Numbered from the stretch's first letter, positions 32,245 through 45,670 are shown. The stretch is 64,000 nt of DNA from Camellia lanceoleosa (GCA_025200525.1 CM045762.1:28927600-28991599), one strand, 5' to 3'. Notes: generated by a model from the letters alone, not told the origin. Numbers and translations: made by a program.

Positions 32245-33364
32245 ATCACTGTGTTTGGTTTTGTTTTTTTGAATTATTTTTTGAAAAAGTGATTTGAAAA
32301 TTTTATTTTGAAAATGAATATATGTTTGGTTTTTAAAAAAATGTACTATGCAATTTCAAATTTCTCTCAAAAAGTTGAAAGAGAGGGCTAGATACATTGA
32401 CCAATTAAATTTTATCCCATTTTGCCTCCAAAAGCTAAAAAGTTATCAAATTTGTCACATTCCAAAAATTTGTCAAATTTTTCTCCAAAAGTTATACCAA
32501 GATTTGAAAACTTTATCTCATTTTTAAAATAACCAAATAAAAACTTAAAAATTTTTAAAAAATGAGTTTAGAAAAAAAGAACCGAACATGATGAATAGTA
32601 ACTTATTATTTGACATTGATAAAAAAGAAATAAAGTTATATATTTTACTAATAAAATTTTATATTTTTTATTTATAACCTGTCTTGTCCAACACTTTTGA
32701 GGATACGTGGGTGGTGGCTGATGAAAATTTTTAAATCTATTAAAGGTTTCATTTGGAAAATGTATTGACTTTTTGATTTTTTATTTTTTTGACTTATGGC
32801 TATTTTAATTTAAGATTAAAAAGTTTGATTTGAGAAAGATTTTTAATTTTTTTGATTTTTTTGTTAAAAAAAATGTAATAATTATTAATTGAATGTAATA
32901 TTTTATTTTATTAGACTAAAAAATTTATTATATTTTTTATGACTATTTTAATCAAAAACATCTTCAAACCCAACTTCCCATACATTAGGCTAAAGATAGT
33001 TCGGTTCATAATTTTCAAAAATCAATCCAAATTGATCCCTGCGTGCGTTTACAGGTGGTATTGTCTATATAACACTCGACAAATAAAAAATCATAACATA
33101 TAAGGGAGTTATTTTTTTTTGTTTTGTTTCTCAACTATGTAAACAAACATATCCCACCTATAAAAAATAAAAAATAAAAAATAAAAAAATAAAAAAATTG
33201 GTTATGTATCGGCTCAGAGTTTTGTAGTATAACAAATGTTACATGATATTATAAAAATCCTGAATAATTATCGCCTACGAAAATTATTTTAAAATCCCAT
33301 TTTAGAAATCTATGGTGGTGTTTAGGGTAAAATTTCTGTTCAGTTTAAAAAATTAAGAACTAAG

Positions 33365-33595
33365 GTATTAATAATCCTATTAAATTAGTGTAGTATTCAC
33401 TATCCAATTGGATTAATATTTATTGGATTAATAATCTCACCCCTACCCCATTACTAATAATCCTACAAATTTATTGGATTAATTATTTATTGGATTAATA
33501 ATCATAAACTAAAATGTTAAAACAAATATAAGATAATTGGTCCCACGGATTAATAATCTCAATATCATGCTCTAATCCACCCAATCAAACATGCC
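33365..33595. mobile_element. 231-bp insertion flanked by CTAAG, copy 2 only
   Basis: Copy 1 reads GAACTAAGATAACATGAATTTT (about 14,966). Copy 2 has 231 extra bases between CTAAG at 33360-33364 and CTAAG at 33596-33600. The insert repeats GGATTAATAATC-like phrases and ends in CAAACATGCCC, common at the ends of plant MITEs. The left end does not form a clear inverted repeat with it. It may be a truncated or diverged MITE. Confidence 0.6.
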
Positions 33596-34066
33596 CTAAG
33601 ATAACATGAATTTTCTATTTTTCTTTTAAATTCATTTATTATGATAATTGATGCTTTCAAAAAGGTTAAAACTTAACGGATAATTTTAAAAAATTAATAT
33701 TTTTAAAGTGTAATAATTATATTATCAAAAAAAGAAGAAGTTAGATTTCTCAAAAGATACTAATATTTTGGAAGGGAGGAAGTAAATAATTTTGGAATAT
33801 AAAAAAATAAAAATACAAGAAAATTGTTTTATTAAAAATTTTATCAAACACTTATATGGGTGTGGGTCCCACGCAAAAACTTTTGGGGGAAAATTGCAAT
33901 ATATTGAAAGTTTTCAATGGGTCGATAAGTCATAAAAAAACTAAATTAATGGTAAACTTATGAACTTTAATAATTAAGGTTATAAATTTTTTTTCATGAA
34001 TTTGTAAATATTTTGTGAGAAACCTATTTATTTATTTGCAATTTTCTCAAACTTTTATCAAACAAC

Positions 34067-35217
34067 TGGTGCCTCGTTACATGCACCAAAATAAATACTA
34101 AATTACACCAAATTCTTTTAGAATAATGGCAAGTCCAGGTATCGATTCACAGGGACAATTGTAAAATTAAACTAATTTAATTGATAAATTTCTAAATTAA
34201 TTTTGATGAAAAGAATGATTGATCATAACCTAATTTAATAACGAATAAATTAAACTAAATAATTAAGTTATCAATTATAACTAAAAGTGGATTTAGTGAT
34301 TTGGGAAAAAACCTAGGGCAAAAAGTCCACCACTAGTCACGTAAATAGGGTTTCCAATTGAAAACAATTATATTATAGTTCGAACGGATTAATGTTTCGC
34401 AACTACAACTTCAAAGCATTTAACAAGAAAATCATCACGTTCAATGTACGAGCACAAACCATCTCAAGTAGTACAAATCGTTCATTCTAAACTAGGGTAG
34501 TGACATGACTCGTCCCTCGTAGTATGATTCATCTCATACTTGAATGTGAAAGAATAGAAAACTCTTGTATGGAAAACATTCAATAATCACAGAAAGCTGA
34601 ATACTTGAAGAAATTATGGAAAGTGTATATATAAAACTTCTAAAACACCATACAATTGTTTAAACCTTTACATAATTGTAAATCAAAAAGAAAAACTAAT
34701 TATATGGCTAGGGTTTCATCAAAACCCTAGAAAAGGAGACTGGCTACACATGGAGGAATGGAAGGAGGTAGATGGAGAAGAAGCAACCATGGGAGACATG
34801 CTTAAAGCTTCAAGTTCCTCTTCTTTTCGAACCCTAGCCTCCATTTTTTTGACAAAACAACTTCAGAACCCTAATCCAGCATTTTTCTTGCCTATTTATA
34901 CCTATGGTGTCTTTCCAAACAGGTTTAAAACATCTGGCACGTTTTCCCAGAAAAAGTCAACGCACGTGCGGGAACGTCAACGCACGTGCAAACAAAGTCA
35001 ACGCACGTGCGGACAAAGTCAACGCACGTGCGGACAAAGTCAACGCATGTGCAGGAAAGTCAACTCTCTCCAAATTCTATCTTTTTGCCCATTTTATGCT
35101 TCGACTATGTATAACCTGATTGATATTCAACACACATAAAGTATACATTTTGACAAGCAAGTGAAGTTAAGAGATCTTAATTAACGGCCTCAATGATGTA
35201 CAATTCAGCTTTAATCA
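34067..35217 (-). repeat. Element B 3' LTR
   Basis: This is 1,151 bp, TGGTGCCTCG...TTTAATCA on the plus strand. It is longer than its partner mainly because its CGCACGTGCG array (34965-35060) has more units. A TATA box (TATAAATA on the minus strand) lies at 34893-34900. On the element strand, a purine-rich GTAAGTTGAGGGATGTG precedes it and probably serves as polypurine tract. Confidence 0.92.
34965..35060 (-). promoter_or_regulatory. CGCACGTGCG palindrome array in element B LTR
   Basis: Five units of AGTCAACGCACGTGCGG-type, about 21 bp each, some with one change. The core CACGTG is the plant G-box/E-box, bound by bZIP and bHLH factors. On the element strand the array lies about 65-160 bp upstream of the TATA box, a promoter-proximal position. 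The partner LTR has only about two units at 46978-47012. Confidence 0.75.
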
Positions 35218-35780
35218 CATCCCTCAACTTACAACTTGCTAATCCTCAAGCAAGTAATAAAAATTAAATTAAACTAAACAAAATCTAGCTATTTCCTCTT
35301 TCGTGGGAAAACGGTTGCATTTAGCATATGCAACAAGCCTTTAAACCACAAAGTTACCCCAAGTAGACGAGTAAAGTCTCGTGAGGGTTTCTAGAAATGA
35401 TACCCACAAACATTAACATATTTATATATACTCAACAACAATTGACCACACTACTTCATCTAACAATCAACTTATGTACCACTACAGTGTGATATTGAGA
35501 CATAATGAGTCATTAAAGGCACAGTGGACAAGCATGAAGGAACCTATTGAGTCAAAACCACAATTCAGTTAATACAAAAGTAAAGTCCCCTGTACTTGTG
35601 CATGCTAGTAGACAAATCATGAGTACCCTCGGTGTAAAGTGCAATCTCCATATTAGTTAACTGTCCACTATAATAGCCTAGCGTATCTCATAATAATACC
35701 TAAAATATACAGAAAAACTAACAGTTGCAGCCAAGATTCTCAAAAGTTGTTGTGTTTTATTTATTTATTTATTTTTATGA

Positions 35781-36119
35781 CTGTGCAATGTCCTGATCCC
35801 TTAAGCTTTCTAATCAACCCATGTAACAAGCATTGGGCCAATGACTTCCAAACCAGACGGTTTTAGGGCACCAGGTGTAAAGACACCCCTACGGGCTTAA
35901 TAACTCGAGTTGAAAAGGTTACGAATCCGAACAAGTCATTATTCTTATTTTTTCTTAACTGTGCAATGTCCAAGTCCCTTAAGCTTTCTAATTAACCCAT
36001 GTAGCAAGTATTGGGCCAATGACTCCCAAATCAGACGGTTTTAGGGCACTAGGTGTAGAGACACCCTTACGGGCTTAATAACTCGAGTTAAAAAAGTTAC
36101 GAACCCAAACAAGTGAAGT
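35781..36119. repeat. 178-bp tandem duplication in element B
   Basis: CTGTGCAATGTCC starts at 35781 and again at 35959. Both are followed by CCCTTAAGCTTTCTAAT, TTGGGCCAATGAC, AGACGGTTTTAGGGCAC and GGGCTTAATAACTCGAGTT. The unit is non-coding and lies between the env-position ORF and the 3' LTR. Confidence 0.88.
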
Positions 36120-36953
36120 TTTTTTTTTTTTTTTTAAGAATCTTGGCTCCTCATTTATTTATTTTTTGCAACTCTAGGTATTATCAATGACGTACACCAG
36201 GGATTATAATAAAAAGATCACCGCTATGATAGTGTGTTCATGTGAATTAAGGCATACTCATGACAAGTGTACTAATACCACAAACACAGACAACTCTCCT
36301 CGTGCAAACATCGCATGCAAGTATCTATCCAATAAACCCTTTTCATACAAGTCTACTATACTCTCCAATTAACATATGCAAATATCATCACCCTACTAGC
36401 AAAAAGTCACATCAAGTGAGGTAATGTAATCAAGTGAAACAGGTATAGGCATGAATTATGAGCCAAATAGAAATGCACAAAAGAAAATATAACCCTCATC
36501 CCTTAACTTGAATATGACATTGTCCTTAATGGAAAAGTAAAGAGAAATGAGAGAAGAAACAACTAAAAGAAAAAATAAAAATAAAAATAAAAGAGACAAA
36601 GCAATATACAGATGGGTACTACGGAGAATCCGGTGGCGGTGGTGGCGGGAAATGCTGGGCAAACAAGGCATTCATCAAAGATTGTGTCTTAAAGGCCTCA
36701 TCCTGAACCCGCTGGTCGAGCTGATCGAAACGCTGTTGGCTCGACTTATGATAAGTACAAAAGTCAGTTTGCAGTGAGGCAACTGACTGCTGAATGTCGA
36801 ACTGGCGGGCGTGTAGCTGGTCGAAGGCTGCTTGAGAATAGTCTCAATGCGCTTGAAAATCCATGTACAACCCCATGAGACTCTGGTGGTGATCACGAAG
36901 AGTACTATAGACTTGATCCACAGAGTGTTGAAGCTGTAAGTACTCCTCGCGAG

Positions 36954-37913
36954 TCATGTAGAGTGGTCCCTTTGGGGAGGCACAGGGGGAACATGATGAG
37001 GTGGGTGGTCGGGGACGATGTCCTGGGCCTTATCAACTGGGGCACCAACCTGCTGCGGGATGTGAGATATGCTATGCTGCCATTCCCGCTGGTTGAAAGT
37101 CGGATACGCTCTATCAATCTCTTCATTCTCAGCAATGGAGAGGTCGTTCAGCTCAAAGACAAGTGTCAACAAATTAGCAAATGGTAGCGGCCGAATCAGG
37201 TTCTGTATAGGTTGAGGTCGAACTGCCTCTCATAGAAATTTCTGCACATGCATCCCGATGATATGCGCAAGCGAGACCTGATACCCATGCTGATAACCGT
37301 GTAGAACCCAAACAAACTCCAAACGACACTCAACTCTATGCCTAAGTGGAAGGGCATTCTTATGGACCACAGAATCAATGAATAGCAAGCGGCTAGGCAG
37401 CTTGCTCCGCCCCAAGCATGTAAAACTGGTGTCACCGTGGGCCCCCGGGAAGTATTGCTGGATGAGGCTATATATGGGTTGTTGACCTTCAACTTTCGGG
37501 AATGGCTGGTATTCTGGCTTGGCGAAAAACCCTAACGCAGTGGCAATCATGGATGTGGTGATGTGGACAATATGACCATCAATGGTAGATAGCAGTCCAT
37601 CCTCGGTGAGTGACTCATACAGGTTCTGGTAGAAGAGTCGTACCAGATGAGGATAAGTGGGCGCTGTCACAGTGCAAATACCCAACTGTTGCCGGAGTTG
37701 AAGCTGCTCAACAGCCCAAGAAGTGTTCGAGTCACGTTGAAAATATGGAATGTTGAACTGTGTGAGCTTGTGAAGCGGGCGTGAAGCCCACTCCGGCCGT
37801 GGCAAGTCACCTGGTGGTGGTGGCGAGGATGGTGGTGACGGTGGCAGTGGTGGCGCCGAAGAGGTGGAACCTCTAGCCTTTTTGGAGGCCCGAGCGGATA
37901 CACGTCGACTCAT
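36954..37913 (-). pseudogene. Element B env-position ORF
   Basis: On the minus strand an ATG at 37913 opens a frame starting MSRRVSARASKKARG. A Pro/Ser-rich stretch (residues 20-45) follows, then a globular part with LVRLFYQNLYESLTEDG and SMIATALGFFAKP. The frame stops at a TGA (37230-37232) but continues in the same frame to 36954, so about 319 residues with one nonsense codon, probably CGA to TGA. Athila elements carry an 'env-like' gene here. This protein resembles the plant-specific 'putative plant transposon protein' type (PF20167-like). No signal peptide or membrane segment is evident from the ATG at 37913. Function unknown. Confidence 0.6.
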
Positions 37914-38012
37914 GTCCTGCGTACACCAACAATAGACACATATACCCGTGAACCCAATCATGAGAATAAAACAAAATATGAAAACACAAGTTTGCCCACC
38001 AATAAACCACAT

Positions 38013-40100
38013 GCAATTCTCAGTTGTGGGTTTTTTTAATATAAATATAAATATAAATAAACTAAAAGAAATAAACTAAATATTGACTAAATAATTAATG
38101 TCTAAATAACTAATGACTAACCAATTAAACTAACAGAACTAGTGACTAAATAATTAAACTAACAGAACTAAACTATTTAAACAACCTAAACTATCAAGTA
38201 GAGAATGAATTAAGAAAATAAAATAACAGAAACTAAAATAAAATAAACTATAAATGAAACTATAGAATAAAATAAACTAAACTAAACCCTTTTTTTTTAA
38301 AACTAATGATTAAATAATTAAACTACAGAACTAAATTATTTAAATAAAAAGAATTAATTAATTAAAAAAAAGAAAAGTGAAACAACTAAATAAATAAAAT
38401 AAAATACAATAAAATAAATAAACAACTAAACAGTTTTTTTTTTTTTTGGTGCAAAGGTACCGCACGTGCGGCGGTCATCTTCTTCCTACACAGATTTTTT
38501 TTTTTTTTTTTGTAAAGTAAGAACCAGATCAAGCAACAAACAAAAACAACAACAAACAAAAATAAAGATTCTACAAATTGACTCCTACACCCACAAATCT
38601 ACACAAAAAGAAAAATTTACCTTGAAAAAGTGGAGAAAGAGAGAAAAAGAATGGAGATTCGCTGGAAAAAATGGTGGTCGCCGGAGATTCGTCGGACGGA
38701 GAGGAAATAATGATGCCGGCGGTGAGATGGTGGTGGTGAGGAAGAAGAAAGAAGAAGAAAAGGAAAGAAAAAGAAGATGGTGGGTTTGTGGGGTTGTGAG
38801 AGAGAGAGAGATAGATAGATAGATAGACAGAGATAGAGAGAGTCTGTAAGTGATTGTGAGATAGATAGATAGATAGATAGACAGAGATAGAGAGAGTCTG
38901 TAAGTGATTGTGAGAGGAATGGATAGGGTTTTGATGAGATCAAAATAATTTTTTTTTTCAACATCAAAAATAAAAATAAATAAATAAATAAAAAATTACA
39001 ATGTTTTTTTTTTACACATATATTATTTTTATTTTCAAATTTTTTTTTTATAATGAAAAAAAATAAAATAGTATATTTATTTATTTTTGTTTATAATTTA
39101 TTTATTTGAAATAAGTAAATAAATTAAAAGTAATAATAAATAAGCATAACAAAGCTGCCGATTTTTTTTATTATTATTATTTTTTTTTAACGAAAATTGC
39201 CGTACTCACCCCGCACCTGCTTTTAAAGAAGTATGCAATTTGAAGATTGAACATTTTTCCGCACGTGCGTGGATAATGCCGCACGTGTGAGATTTTTTTT
39301 TTTTTTTGGAAAGAACAACGCTCCGCACGTGCGGCTTGGTTTACGCACGCCCTCCTTCGCACCTGCTTTTAAAGCAGTGTGCAATTTTTGGTTTTGGAAT
39401 TGCGCCGCATGTGCGTGGGTTGTGCCGCACGTGCGGAATTTATTTATTTATTTATTTTTTTGTGTGCTTGGCTCTATGTATATGTATATGTATATTTTTA
39501 AATGATTAAAGATAAGAAATTAAAAACCGAGTACCACCCAAAGCATGCTAAACCATTTATGCCTTCATTTGACATCCGGAATAAATATAGCACATAAAAA
39601 ATACGGAATGTCCACTAAAGGTATAATCTTCACGCGAAAACCACGGGTACTACTTTTCTCCCTAACTGTGTTTGTAACTTTCCCTATTCTCTAACAGGGA
39701 GACAGACTAGGTTGATTCGGTATCCAAAATCGAGGCACATAAAGCTACTTCAACCTATGGGGCTGCCATACAGAGTTCAAGCCGGGGTAGTTTTGAAGCA
39801 ATCTCTACACCCCCAGGTATTTAAACCAGACCCTAGTCTCAGAAATTCCAAACCTTTGTGTTCTAGGCTTTGTCATTCGAACTCTAGTTTCCACCGTCTC
39901 AGTTGGTCTCCTAGGAACTCACTACAAACACGGTTAGGTGGCTATACCAGACCGTCAGATGCCGTTCGGGCACGGCTAACACCAAAGCAATTACACCTTT
40001 AGAGGATTTAAAGTCTCCTAGAGGCAAATGAAGCACATCAAGAACAAAGAAAAATAGAATAGAATAGGAGGGAAAGAAAAAAGAACAAGAAATTAATCTA
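38013..40100. other. Element B spacer between pol and env-position ORF
   Basis: About 2.1 kb without a supported gene. It includes AT-rich low-complexity sequence (38,030-38,450). A pair of 54-66-bp GATA/GAGA-rich units lies at 38,796-38,913, ending GTCTGTAAGTGATTGTGAG. Scattered CCGCACGTGCGG palindromes occur near 38,460, 39,260, 39,324 and 39,426. The region 39,530-40,010 has higher complexity but no recognisable domain. Confidence 0.6.
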
Positions 40101-43100
40101 TCAATCATAGTAAAACGGGTCCATTAGAGCAATGGACTCAATCATTTCCCCATTTCCAATCCCCTCTATATATGGCTTCAGTCTTTGGCCATTCACTTTA
40201 AAACTGTGGCCAGTCTTTGGATCTTGTACCTCAACGGCACCATGAATAAATGCCTTAACAACCACAAAGGGGCCATCTCATCTTGATCTTAGTTTACCCG
40301 GAAAGAGTCTTAATTTTGAATTAAAAAGCCACACTTTTTGGCCAGGTTCAAAGGATTTTCTATTAATGTGCTTGTCATGGAGTTCTTTAGTCCGAGCTTT
40401 AAAAACTCTTGAACTCTCATAAGCATCATTCCGGATTTCCTCAAACTCATTGAGTTGCAATTTCCGGTTGAGCCTAACTGCGACCATATCGAAGTTAAAC
40501 TTCTTTACGGCCCACAATGCTCGATGCTCAAGTTCAATCAGGAGATAGCAAGCTTTGCCAAACACCGCCCTATATGGTGACATCCCAATGGGTGTCTTAT
40601 AAGCAGTGCGGTAGGCCCATAATGCATCAATCAACCGTTGTGACCAATCTTTCCTAGCTGGCCTCACCGTTTTTTCTATTATGTGCTTTACCTCCCTATT
40701 TGAGACTTCTACTTGGCCACTAGTTTGAGGATGGTAAGGAGTGCCAACTTTATGAGTGATGGAGTATTTCTTGACTACCGACTCAAAGAACCGGTTACAA
40801 AAATGCGTACCCTAATAACTTATTATGGCTTTAGGAAACCCAAAACGACTAAAGATGTTTTCATGCAAGAATTTGATTACAACTCTATGATCGTTTGTTC
40901 GGGTAGCTATTGCCTCCACCCACTTAGACACATAATCGACTGCCAAGAGAATATACACAAACTCGAATGACGATGGGAAAGGTCCCATAAAATCAATCCC
41001 CCAAACATCCAATATATTTACCACAAGAATAGGGGACATTGGCATCATGTCACACTGAGATATCGAACCCATTTGCTGACAGCGCAAACAAGTTCTACAA
41101 AATTAATGGGCATCTTTAAAAATTGTGGGCCAATAAAACCCGCTCTGTAGAATCTTGCCGGCCATTTTATGCCCACTAAAATGACCGCCACATGCAAAAA
41201 AATGACAAAATGTAAGAATGCTATGCACCTCACTCTCCGGCACACATCGTCGGATCACTTGGTTAGAGCAATATTTAAACAACTCCGAATCCTCCCAAAA
41301 GTAATGCCTGACCTGCGAAAAGAATCGGCCTTTGTCTTGCTTAGACCAATTCTGCGGAATTTGCCCAATGGCCAAGTAATTCACAATATGTGCAAACCAC
41401 GGGGGGCTCGCTTGTGACAGCTCAAAGAGTTGTTCGTCCGGAAACGAATCATGCAAAATAAGAGGGTCACTAGTATAATCAATAAGGATTCGAGAGAGGT
41501 GATCCGCCACCACATTCTCAAACCCTTTCTTATCTCGGATCTCTAGGTCAAATTCCTGAAGCAACTAAATCCATCTAATTAACCTAGGTTTGGCCTCTTT
41601 CTTTGATAGTAAATACCGCAAAGCGGCATGATCAGTGAAGACTATGACCTTGGAACCTAAAAGATAGGACCAAAACTTATCTAAGGCGAAGACCATAACT
41701 AGCAACTCTTTCTCGGTGGTAGTGTAATTCAATTGTGCATCTGAGAGAGTGCGACTAGCATAGTATATAGCATATGGTGCCTTGTTGACCCTTTGGCCCA
41801 AAACTGCCTCGACAGCATAATCGGAGGCATCACACATAATTTCAAAGGGAAATGACCAATCTGGTGATTTCATGATTGGGGCGGTGGTCAGGGCCATTCT
41901 CAGTGTTTCAAACACCTTCAAGCATGCCTCATCAAAGATAAAAGGTGTGTCCTTAACAAGTAAACTACATAAAGGACGTGATATTTTACTAAAGTTTTTG
42001 ATGAACCTACGGTAAAAACCTACATGCCCTAGAAAAGACCTAATTTGATGCACGGAATTGGGTGGAGGAAGGCCTGCAATGAGGTCAACCTTATCCTTGT
42101 TTACCTCTATATCTCGAGGGGACACAATGTGTCCCAACATTATACCCTCTCGAACCATAAAATGGCTCTTTTCCCAACTGAAGATTAGGTTTACCTCAGT
42201 ACATCGTTCCAACACTCTAGTCAAGTTCCTAAGGCATTCCTCAAAAGACGGTCCAAACACCGAAAAATCATCCATGAAAACCTCTAAGAATTTCTCTACC
42301 ATATCGGAGAAAATGGCCATCATACACCGTTGAAAAGTCGCCGGTGTATTACATAGCCCAAAGGGCATGCACCTGTACGCAAAAGTGCCAAAAAGACATG
42401 TGAATGTGGTCTTTTCCTGGTCAGCAAGGTACACCGGGACTTGATTATACTCCGAATAGCCATCAAGAAAACAGTAGAAACCCTGCCCCGCTAACCGCTC
42501 TAGGATCTGGTCAATGAAAGGTAAGGGAAAATGATCTTTCTTAGTCGAGGAATTCAGTCTCTTATAATCAATGCACACTCGCCACCCAGTAGTGGTTCGT
42601 GTAGGGACTAACTCTCCTCTCTCATTCTCAACAACAGTGATGCCCGATTTCTTGGGCACCACTTGTGTGGGACTCACCCACTTGCTATCCGAGAGGGGGT
42701 ATATAATACTCGTATCCAACAATTTCAATACCTCCTTTTTCACCACCTCTTTCATATTAGGAATAAGTCTCCGTTGCATTTCGCGAGAAGGTTTGGTGTC
42801 CTTCTCTAGATGTATATAATGCATGCACACAGAGGGATCTATCCCTTTCAAATCAGCCACTGACCACCCTATAGCACTCCAATGTGCCACGAGAACACTC
42901 ATTAACTGACTCTTCTGCTCTGCAGTCAAGTCAGATGTAATGATGATTGGTAAAATATCCTGGGGCCCTAAAAATGCATACTTGAGTGTGGCCGGAAGTG
43001 GCTTGAACTTAAGTGTAGGTGGTGTGACCAAAGATGGTATGGCAGGCTCTCTCAACAGAGGAGGAAGTAACTCAAACCGGGCTTTCCACGGAGGAAAATC

Positions 43101-43757
43101 CAGTGTAGAAGAAGCATTAAGCAAGACATTCACCTCCTCAACTGACCCATCAATATCAAAATTTTCAAACCCAAAATGAGCTAGACAAGCCTCTAAAGGG
43201 TCCTCTACAAGAATGGAGGGCAAAACTTCCTCCACAACCTCATCTACAACATCCACAAATAAGCACTCCTCTCTCTTATGGGGTTGTTGGGATGCTTGGA
43301 AAACATTAAGTTTCACTTGCATATTACCAAATGAAACTTTCATAACCCCGGTCCGACAATTAATGCATGCATTGGCCGTAGCCAAGAAAGATCGACCTAA
43401 GATCACCGGGATTTGTTTCCTAGAACAGGCTACCGATTCCATATCTAAAACCAAAAAGTCAACAGAAAAATAAAACCTATCGACCTTCACTAGCATATCC
43501 TCAATCATGCCACGTGGCACTTTAAGGGACCGGTCAGCCAACTGAAGAGTGAAAGTAGTGGGCTTTAACTCGTCAAGCCCAAATTCCTCGTACATAGAGT
43601 ATGGCAACAAATTGACACTAGCCCCTAAATCTAACAAGGCCCTATCAATGAAATGGTCCCCTATAATGCATGCAATGGTTAGGGTACCCGGGTTCTTTAG
43701 CTTAGGAGGTGTGTCATTCAACAAGATGGAGCTTACTTACTCCGTGAGTAGGACCTT
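40101..43757 (-). pseudogene. Element B protease, reverse transcriptase, RNase H and integrase
   Basis: The main frame 41565-43724 has protease LLDLGASVNLLP (about 31-40), RT with WRVCIDYKRLN (381-390), FLDGYSEYNQ (419-428), MPFGLCNTPATFQ and catalytic FMDDFS (483-488). RNase H follows with MCDASDYAV and FTDHAALRYL. A TAG near 41,565 interrupts it. Integrase continues in 41103-41564 (zinc-binding region), 40812-41087 (first catalytic Asp in WGIDFMGPF) and 40278-40667 ([16 protein letters not shown]). The expected second Asp motif reads IISY followed by TAG, so the catalytic Asp is lost. Glu is kept in [10 protein letters not shown] (about 40,720). A final stop lies at 40,101. Several substitutions make this copy inactive. 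Confidence 0.9.
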
Positions 43758-45670
43758 TTAGGACACGTGTGTTCTAGATTTACGTTTTTGCGTACAAAGG
43801 TCCTTCAGAAATTTGGCATAGGAGGGTACTTGCTTAATCACCTCCAACAGAGGGAGGTTGATTTTTACCTGTTTAAAGACCTCCATCATTGTTTCCATAG
43901 ATGCTGCCTTCTTATTAAAAGGGGACGGCGTATCAAGGCATTGGGAAAAGGGTGCCTTAGGCACATATGGTGCCTTGGGCTCATGTAAAGTGTTAGGGAC
44001 TAAGTCATCTCTTTTAAGTGTTTCCCCCTCACCCTTGCTCTCATTGGGTGTGCCACCGTGGTCACTCTTCTTAGCTCTAGTTGCATCAGACGCAACTGAC
44101 GGAGGCCCTAACTCCTTCCCACTTCTCAAAGTAATCACCGTTTGCACCTGCTCATGGCGCTTTCCATTCCCACCCGAACTCTTTGCCCCATATTGTCCCT
44201 TAGGTTTGGCCACAGTTTGACTTGGTAATTTTCCCTCCTCTCTTCGATTCATGTTGTTAGCCATTTGACCCAATTGGGTCTCTAGTTTGGCAATAGAGTG
44301 AGTATGGAAGTGAACTACCGGTGCTAACCCCTTAAGTTCTATGAGAACTTCCAACACCTGAGTCTCAAAGGCAGAGTTGCCCTGAGGAACAGGCGGGGGT
44401 TGTGGTTGCCGGTATGGTTGTGGGGGTCTATAAGGTTGTGGTGGTCGGTAAGATGATTGGTTGGCAAAATTATTAAAATTCTGCCTTGGTGGTGGAGGAT
44501 TGTAATAAGTGCCTTGTGAAAGGGGTCTCCATGAAAAATTAGGGTGATTTCTCAATCCCGGATTGTATGTGTTGGAGTATGGGTCATTATCCAGGTTGGA
44601 GAATCCTTGAGCTGCATTCACATGCTCTTAGACTAACTCCGGAAATTGTGATGCCGAAGGGCACTCACTCAAATCATAAGCAGGGCTTGCACAAATAACA
44701 CATGTTTCACGAAATTGAGGCTGATCTTATTGGGTAGGGACATGTCCTGCAACTAATAATTAGTCCATTTTGTGGGACAGTGCCTCTACTTGTTGAGCTA
44801 ACTCTAGGTTTTGCTCGACCTTATAAATGCCCCATCTTTTCGGGGCTCAAACTACTGGTTGCCGGACTTGCTAGGCTACAGAGGCATGGTGAAGGGAATT
44901 ATCACTTAGGTTCTCAAACAATTGCATGCCTCGGCATCATTTTTGGATATGAATGTCCCACTATAGGATGAGTCCACCATTTGGCGGTGCGGCTCAGTTA
45001 AGCCATAATAAAATGTTTGAACAAGTTGCCAATCAGGCACTTGGTGGTGGGGACGCTATTAGAGAAGGTCTCGAAGTCTTTCCCACGTCTCATGGAATTG
45101 CTCGCCATCCATTTGAGCAAAGTTTGTAATGGCTCGCCTAAGTTGGTTGGTTTTACCTATGGGAAAGTACTTCTCCAAGAACCGTTGCTGTAATTAGTCT
45201 CAAGTTGTGATTGAATTAGTAGGTAAGGAATTCAGCCAGTGTTTGGCTTTATCCTTTAATGAGAATGAAAACAATTGCAACATTAAGGCCTCATTTGTGA
45301 AATTTTGGATCCTCACTGTCGAGCAAATTTCCAGAAATTCATTCAAATGTTTGTAAGGATCATCATGAGTTAGTCCATGGAATAATGGAAGCATTTGTAT
45401 GGTGCTAGACTTAATCTCATAATGAGCAGCAGTGGTGTTGGGTAATTGAATGTATGATGGCGATGTATATGCAGTGGGTGTGAAATAATCCTTAAGGGTC
45501 CAGTTAGGCACATTCGGGACATTTGGATTTGCCATCTTTAATGGCTCAATGTATGAATATGAATATTCAAGCCTAGGAACACGGGCAGAGGCCCTAAGTC
45601 TCCTAAGAGTCCTTTCTAGTTCAAGGTCCAAACTCCACAATTCAGGGCGACAAGAATGATGCCCGTGCAT
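43758..45670 (-). pseudogene. Element B gag
   Basis: The N-terminal part (45200-45670) contains FHGLTHDDPYKHLNEFLEIC and LFSFSLKDKAKHWLNSLPTN, the core of Athila-type gag. The frame then meets stops at about 45,199, 45,193 and 45,060, while recognisable gag sequence (QRFLEKYFPIGKTNQLRRAI) continues between them. The C-terminal part (43758-44621) is Pro/Gln/Tyr-rich (YRPPQPYRPPQPYRQPQPPP). It then has MMEVFKQVKINLPLLEVIKQ and SYAKFLKDLCTQKRK, which in this lineage leads into protease. Two further stops separate it from pol. Gag would form the particle; this copy cannot. Confidence 0.85.

Larger units (their letters stand above)
14930..33316 (+). repeat. tandem segmental duplication, copy 1
   Basis: Copy 1 begins near AAAATTTCTGTTCAG (about 14,936) and ends near CATTTTAGAAATCTATG (about 33,312), where copy 2 begins directly with the same AAAATTTCTGTTCAG. 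Collinear matches include the TATCAAACACTTATA-GGGTGTGGG block, the CATATGGTATG block, the MITE at 15,767, GTTTAGGGAAGAGTAATGTT, the GTCGACA-rich block at 18,870, and the stretch after element A. Copy 1 alone contains the solo LTR 16,228-18,742, the MITE 19,692-20,124 and element A. Without these it is about 5 kb and non-coding. Confidence 0.88.

Noticed and set aside
38466..38967. Open frames on both strands in a GATA/GAGA-rich stretch of element B
   Set aside because: Low-complexity microsatellite translation in a spacer without domain support.
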